DNA of 9,009 nt from Candidatus Krumholzibacteriia bacterium (lineage in GTDB: Bacteria > Krumholzibacteriota > Krumholzibacteriia > LZORAL124-64-63). Location of the stretch: positions 1 through 9,009 of the forward strand of contig DAOVTU010000080.1 of NCBI GenBank assembly GCA_030632925.1. Reading direction: 5' to 3'. This document shows, one piece after another, positions 5,989 to 9,009 of this stretch. Position numbers and translations under genes: made by a program. The notes under the pieces were generated by a model. That model saw only the letters and a list, made by a program, of their open reading frames with translations. It searched no databases and was not told the DNA's origin. How positions within the stretch are numbered: position 1 is the first letter of the stretch; each line of letters begins with the position of its first letter.

Positions 5989-7228
5989 GTTCGCCGGTCA
6001 CGAGAATCCGCAGCGCCGAACCGTCGGCCCGCAAACGCCACGTCTGACCTTCCCACTGCGACATCACCTCGGTCACATGGCGCTGCACTTCCAGCCAACT
6101 GTCGGGACGCCCGCCGGCCAGGCTGATACAGGTCAAGCCTTCCTGCCAATTGTCGTCGGTCCAGTTCGTGCTTGCGGACAATGCCTCTCGCAATCCGGCC
6201 AGGTCCGTTTGCTTCGTCAGTCCTTCCCAACGAAAATCGTTGGCGCTATCGAGCCATTCGGTGATGGTCTGGGCCGGGTCCAGATGTTCCAGCAGAATGT
6301 CCCGCCATTGCACGCCACATTGCCGGTCGTCGGTGCCCAACCGGATGCGGGTCACGTTTTCGACCACGTTCATGACCAGGGGGCGGTAGCGGCTGTCGCG
6401 GTCGGTGCAGTTGCCCGGACCACAGGGATCCGGCACCGGGAAAGCGTCCGCAGCCATGGAGTGGTCGATCGGCACAGTACCGATGACCGTGCCAGGCCCG
6501 TCGTTGAAACTGGAGCGTACCACCAGGGGCACGCTGAATTCCGCGGCGTATTCCACGGCACGGATGTGCAAAACGCCGCTGCCCGACTCGGACACTTCGC
6601 TCATCTGGTCCCAGGTCAGGCTGTCGTGTTTCAGCGGGCTGTCCACCTGGGCGGGGTCGGCGCTGAGCACCGCTTCGACATCCTTGAGAATTTCACAGCG
6701 AACCGCGCCGAGGGCTGCGGCCAGGGCCACGGCCGTGGTGTCGCTGCCGCCTCGGCCCAAGGTCGTGATTTCCTTGGCCAGGCTCACGCCCTGATAGCCG
6801 GCGACCACCACGACATGACCCTGTTCGAGGGCTTCGCGCACGCGGTCGCCTTTGACTTCAAGAATGCGCGCGTCGCTGTGGCTGGTATCGGTGATGATGC
6901 CGCATTGGCTGCCGGTGAAGCTGATGGCGGGGCAACCTTCGTCGGCCAGAGCCATCGACAGCAGGCTCATGGTGATGCGTTCACCCACCGACAGGAGCAT
7001 GTCCAGCTCCCGCCGCGGCGGGTTGGCGTGGACCTGCAGGGCCAAGGTGTTCAGTTCGTCGGTAGTGCTGCCCATGGCGCTGACCACCACGACCATGCGG
7101 TAGCCCTGATCACGGGCGGCCCGGATGTCGCGGGCCACGGTCTTGATCCGGTCCACAGTCGCGAGGCTGCTGCCGCCGTATTTGCGGACCAAAACCGGAG
7201 TGGGGGGCGTTGATGTGGATTTGGACAC
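5939..7228 (-). CDS. lysC: Aspartate kinase with divergent regulatory region
   Basis: Aspartate kinase phosphorylates L-aspartate, the first step to Lys, Thr, Met and diaminopimelate. The 429-residue protein has the kinase fold at about 11-250. The N-terminal motif VRKYGGSS at 14-20 stands in for the usual KFGGTS. Also visible are VSAMGSTTDEL at 49-59, SVGER at 80-84, GRGGSDTTAVALAAALGA at 158-175 and KDVEAVLSADP at 182-192, followed by SGVLHIRAVEYAAE near 218. The C-terminal part resembles ACT domains only weakly. The first (about 286-340) lacks the usual VGVPDRPG-type stretch, while the second (about 365-429) keeps a recognisable LRILVTGELNSALVQALHKAL ending. The start is GTG at 7228 (read leftward), with GAGAGG 5 nt upstream. 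The gene stands alone and converges with the rhomboid gene. Other amino-acid kinases are excluded by the SVGER and GRGGSDTTA motifs. Confidence 0.93.
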   Translation of the reverse strand: MSKSTSTPPTPVLVRKYGGSSLATVDRIKTVARDIRAARDQGYRMVVVVSAMGSTTDELNTLALQVHANPPRRELDMLLSVGERITMSLLSMALADEGCPAISFTGSQCGIITDTSHSDARILEVKGDRVREALEQGHVVVVAGYQGVSLAKEITTLGRGGSDTTAVALAAALGAVRCEILKDVEAVLSADPAQVDSPLKHDSLTWDQMSEVSESGSGVLHIRAVEYAAEFSVPLVVRSSFNDGPGTVIGTVPIDHSMAADAFPVPDPCGPGNCTDRDSRYRPLVMNVVENVTRIRLGTDDRQCGVQWRDILLEHLDPAQTITEWLDSANDFRWEGLTKQTDLAGLREALSASTNWTDDNWQEGLTCISLAGGRPDSWLEVQRHVTEVMSQWEGQTWRLRADGSALRILVTGELNSALVQALHKALLTT

Positions 7229-7396
7229 GACAACCTCTCAAGCCGACGGCGGGCGGTGATGGCAGACCCGGTGTTGGTCGACCCCTTCATGTCAAACATC
7301 TGGGCCCACCTTGAGGCGAACAATAGCCCAGCTGGGCCGCTGGAACAACGTCAGGCATGGAAAATTCCCCTCCCGGGACAGGATACGGAAAATTTG
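7229..7396. promoter_or_regulatory. Shared control region of divergent lysC and radC
   Basis: These 168 bp separate two genes read outward, so promoters for both should lie here. On the - strand, TTGTTC (7343-7348 in + coordinates) and TATTGT (7320-7325), 17 bp apart, make a weak promoter for lysC. The 12-bp perfect palindrome GCCCAGCTGGGC (7326-7337) sits exactly within that spacer and could be an operator. I see no convincing promoter for radC. The radC frame stays open leftward to 7256, but the extra residues have no family resemblance. Confidence 0.35.
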
Positions 7397-8161
7397 ATGT
7401 TCAAATCGCAGGGAATGCCGGATAATCCGGCTGAAGCAAGGGAATCAACGAGTTCGGCCGGTGGTGGATCTTCGCCTGAGGCGGAGAGAGCCCAGAATCA
7501 GCGGGATCGTCAGGACCGCCTGGAGCGTTATGGACCCGGTGCCTGGAGTGTGGCTGAATTGCTCAGCTGCATCCTCGGGCCTGGAGGCTCAGTGGCCCCT
7601 GGCATCGTTGCGGAGCGCCTTTTGGAGGGTTATGGCGATCTGGGCGAGATGGCGTCCACAGCGCCGGCTTTGCTGGCCCGCCGCTCCGGTCTGGAGCCGG
7701 CCCGTTGCCAACGGTTGCTGGCCGCTTTCGAGCTCGGCTTGCGGGCCCAGGAACCGGTGGCGCGCCAAGGATTGGTCGTCCGCAGGCCGGAAGACCTGCA
7801 TCCGTTGCTCCGCAAGGAATTCCGGGGTCTTGACAGGGAACGATTTCTTGCGCTTTATCTCGATTCAAGGCATCGTGTGCAGTCAATGGAAACAGTGTCC
7901 ATCGGCTCATTGAACGCCTCGCTGGTCCATCCACGTGAGGTTTTCAAACCTGCGGTGGCCCTTTCGGCCGCGGCAGTGATCGTGGCGCACAACCACCCCT
8001 CGGGCAACGCCCGTCCGAGCGGTGACGATTTGGACCTCACAGCCCGGCTGGACCGGTGCGGTGAGCTTCTGGGCGTGGCTCTGCTGGACCACCTCGTGGT
8101 CGGCGACACGGAAGTGACGAGTATCAGGGAATACGGTTGGCCGACGGGCCCGGACACATGA
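7397..8161 (+). CDS. radC: RadC-family JAMM/MPN+ domain protein
   Basis: The product has 254 residues from this start, against about 220-230 for typical RadC. A helix-hairpin-helix-like N-terminal region (about 40-118: RLERYGPGAWSVAELLSCIL, then LLARRSGLEPARCQRLLAAFELGLR) precedes the JAMM metalloprotease-like domain (about 125-250). The metal-site pattern is intact: His198, His200, Ser208 and Asp211 in HNHPSGNARPSGDD. The upstream family segment VSIGSLNASLVHPREVFKPA is also present. The biochemical role of RadC is unsettled; the older DNA-repair attribution in E. coli was traced to a recG mutation. The ATG at 7397 follows a weak CGGAAAA site. An ATG at 7415 would shorten the Ser/Gly/Glu-rich N-terminal tail (about 1-38), and longer starts reach 7256. 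mreB follows 45 nt downstream, a common arrangement. Confidence 0.92.
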   Translation: MFKSQGMPDNPAEARESTSSAGGGSSPEAERAQNQRDRQDRLERYGPGAWSVAELLSCILGPGGSVAPGIVAERLLEGYGDLGEMASTAPALLARRSGLEPARCQRLLAAFELGLRAQEPVARQGLVVRRPEDLHPLLRKEFRGLDRERFLALYLDSRHRVQSMETVSIGSLNASLVHPREVFKPAVALSAAAVIVAHNHPSGNARPSGDDLDLTARLDRCGELLGVALLDHLVVGDTEVTSIREYGWPTGPDT

Positions 8162-8206
8162 TCTGGGACGATCCCACGGTTGATCGCCTCCGGAAGGATT
8201 CGGATA

Positions 8207-9009
8207 ATGCTTAAGCGCCTGAAGGCGATGTTCACCAATGATATTGCGATCGATCTGGGCACGGCCAATACGCTGGTCTATATCAAGGGCAAGGGCATCG
8301 TGCTCAACCAGCCTTCGGTCGTGGCGCTCGATAAGGTGACCGATAAGGTCTACGCCGTGGGTGGCGAAGCCAAGGCCATGCTCGGCAAGACACCGGACCG
8401 CATCCAGGCCATCCGGCCCATGAAGGACGGCGTGATCGCCGACTTCGAAGTCACCGAATTCATGCTGCGCGAATTTATCAAGATGGCCCAGAAGAAGCGG
8501 CATTTTATTGCCCCGCGCATTGTGGTGTGTGTGCCTTCAGGAATCACTGAAGTTGAGAAGCGGGCAGTGCGCGACAGTGCCAAGCACGCCGGTGCTCGTG
8601 AAGTGTTCCTGGTGGCCGAGCCCATGGCTGCGGCCATCGGCGTGGGGTTGCCCGTGGACCAGCCTTCGGGCAACATGATTATTGATATTGGTGGCGGCAC
8701 GACCGAGATCGCCGTTATCGCCCTGAACGGGATTGTCTGCGACACCTCGATCCGCGTGGGCGGCGATGAGCTGGACGAGGCCATCGTCAGTTACATCAAG
8801 AAGAACCACAACCTGTTGATCGGTGACCAGACCGCCGAGAACATCAAGAAGACCATCGGCTCGGCCTACAAGTTCGAGGAAGAACGGGAAATGGAAGTCA
8901 AGGGCCTGTACCAGGTCAGTGGTGTGCCCAAGACCCTGAAAATCTCCTCGGTGGAAATTCGCGAAGCGCTGATGGAACCCATCCAGGCCATTTGTGACGC
9001 CTTGAAACA
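8207..9009 (+). CDS. mreB: Rod-shape-determining actin homologue MreB, 3' truncated
   Basis: MreB polymerises under the inner membrane and organises cell-wall elongation. The visible 267 codons begin MLKRLKAMF, which could form the short amphipathic membrane-binding helix seen in Gram-negative MreB. Actin-fold motifs follow: IDLGTANTLVY at 15-25 (phosphate 1), RPMKDGVIADFEVTE at 70-84, VPSGITEVEKRAV at 109-121, EPMAAAIGVGLPV at 138-150 and IDIGGGTTEIAVI at 159-171 (phosphate 2). The full protein is about 340-350 residues, so roughly 75-80 are cut off by the window edge. GGAAGGA (8192-8198) lies 8 nt before the ATG. The short gap to radC and the absence of a terminator suggest cotranscription; mreC and mreD would be expected next. 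Confidence 0.97.
   Translation, partial: MLKRLKAMFTNDIAIDLGTANTLVYIKGKGIVLNQPSVVALDKVTDKVYAVGGEAKAMLGKTPDRIQAIRPMKDGVIADFEVTEFMLREFIKMAQKKRHFIAPRIVVCVPSGITEVEKRAVRDSAKHAGAREVFLVAEPMAAAIGVGLPVDQPSGNMIIDIGGGTTEIAVIALNGIVCDTSIRVGGDELDEAIVSYIKKNHNLLIGDQTAENIKKTIGSAYKFEEEREMEVKGLYQVSGVPKTLKISSVEIREALMEPIQAICDALK

Noticed and set aside
5630..7213. A 527-codon open frame on the + strand, antisense to lysC
   Set aside because: It begins inside the rhomboid gene and runs opposite a clear aspartate kinase. The translated product is His/Gly/Ala/Val-rich without family motifs, as expected from the complementary frame of a GC-rich gene.
8164..8176. Small inverted repeat TGGGA/TCCCA between radC and mreB
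   Set aside because: The stem is only 5 bp with no T-tract, too weak to call a terminator; radC and mreB are more likely cotranscribed.
8180..8208. TTGATC and GATAAT 17 bp apart just before mreB
   Set aside because: The spacing is good, but the -10 box overlaps the mreB start codon, so transcription would begin inside the gene. It cannot serve the full-length protein, and the ribosome binding site at 8192-8198 supports the ATG at 8207.

Overview
The window is a gene-dense chromosomal segment with high GC (roughly 60% by eye) from a Gram-negative, double-membraned bacterium. A TonB energy-transducing complex and a TolC-family outer-membrane protein require an outer membrane, and MreB indicates a rod-type cell-wall elongation machinery. 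The tandem ExbD pair, the short TonB and the rhomboid-TPR protein recall the Bacteroidota/Fibrobacterota/Gemmatimonadota sphere and neighbouring candidate phyla. That placement is inference from protein style only, and I cannot name a species. No rRNA, tRNA, CRISPR, insertion sequence or prophage signal was seen.

Layout. (1) Positions 1-2091, + strand: a TonB-system operon, with the 3' part of an ExbB/TolQ-type channel gene, two consecutive ExbD/TolR-type genes, and tonB. A hairpin sits between exbB and the first exbD. The operon closes with a perfect palindrome (2095-2118) and a textbook rho-independent terminator (2133-2163). (2) Positions 2164-2469: a non-coding stretch with many + strand G-runs, a candidate sigma70 promoter, and a tandem 12-bp repeat array just before the next start codon. 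(3) Positions 2470-4649, + strand: a TolC-family efflux protein whose stop codon overlaps the start of a MacB/LolD-class ABC ATPase. No permease or membrane-fusion protein follows. (4) Positions 4744-5988, + strand: a rhomboid intramembrane protease with intact catalytic residues and a C-terminal TPR-like region. (5) Positions 5939-7228, - strand: an aspartate kinase that overlaps the rhomboid gene tail-to-tail by 50 bp. (6) Positions 7397-9009, + strand: radC followed closely by mreB, which runs off the window; this pair is conserved in many bacteria.

Function as a whole. The first block would use the proton gradient to drive outer-membrane transport. The second would provide an outer-membrane exit duct and the ATPase of an exporter or lipoprotein/envelope pump. 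The remaining genes are membrane proteolysis, aspartate-family amino-acid synthesis, and the radC-mreB housekeeping block. Most of the window is ordinary core genome. I do not see a demonstrable new system. The parts most worth a second look are the 2092-2469 control region and the TolC-ATPase pair that lacks its usual partners.
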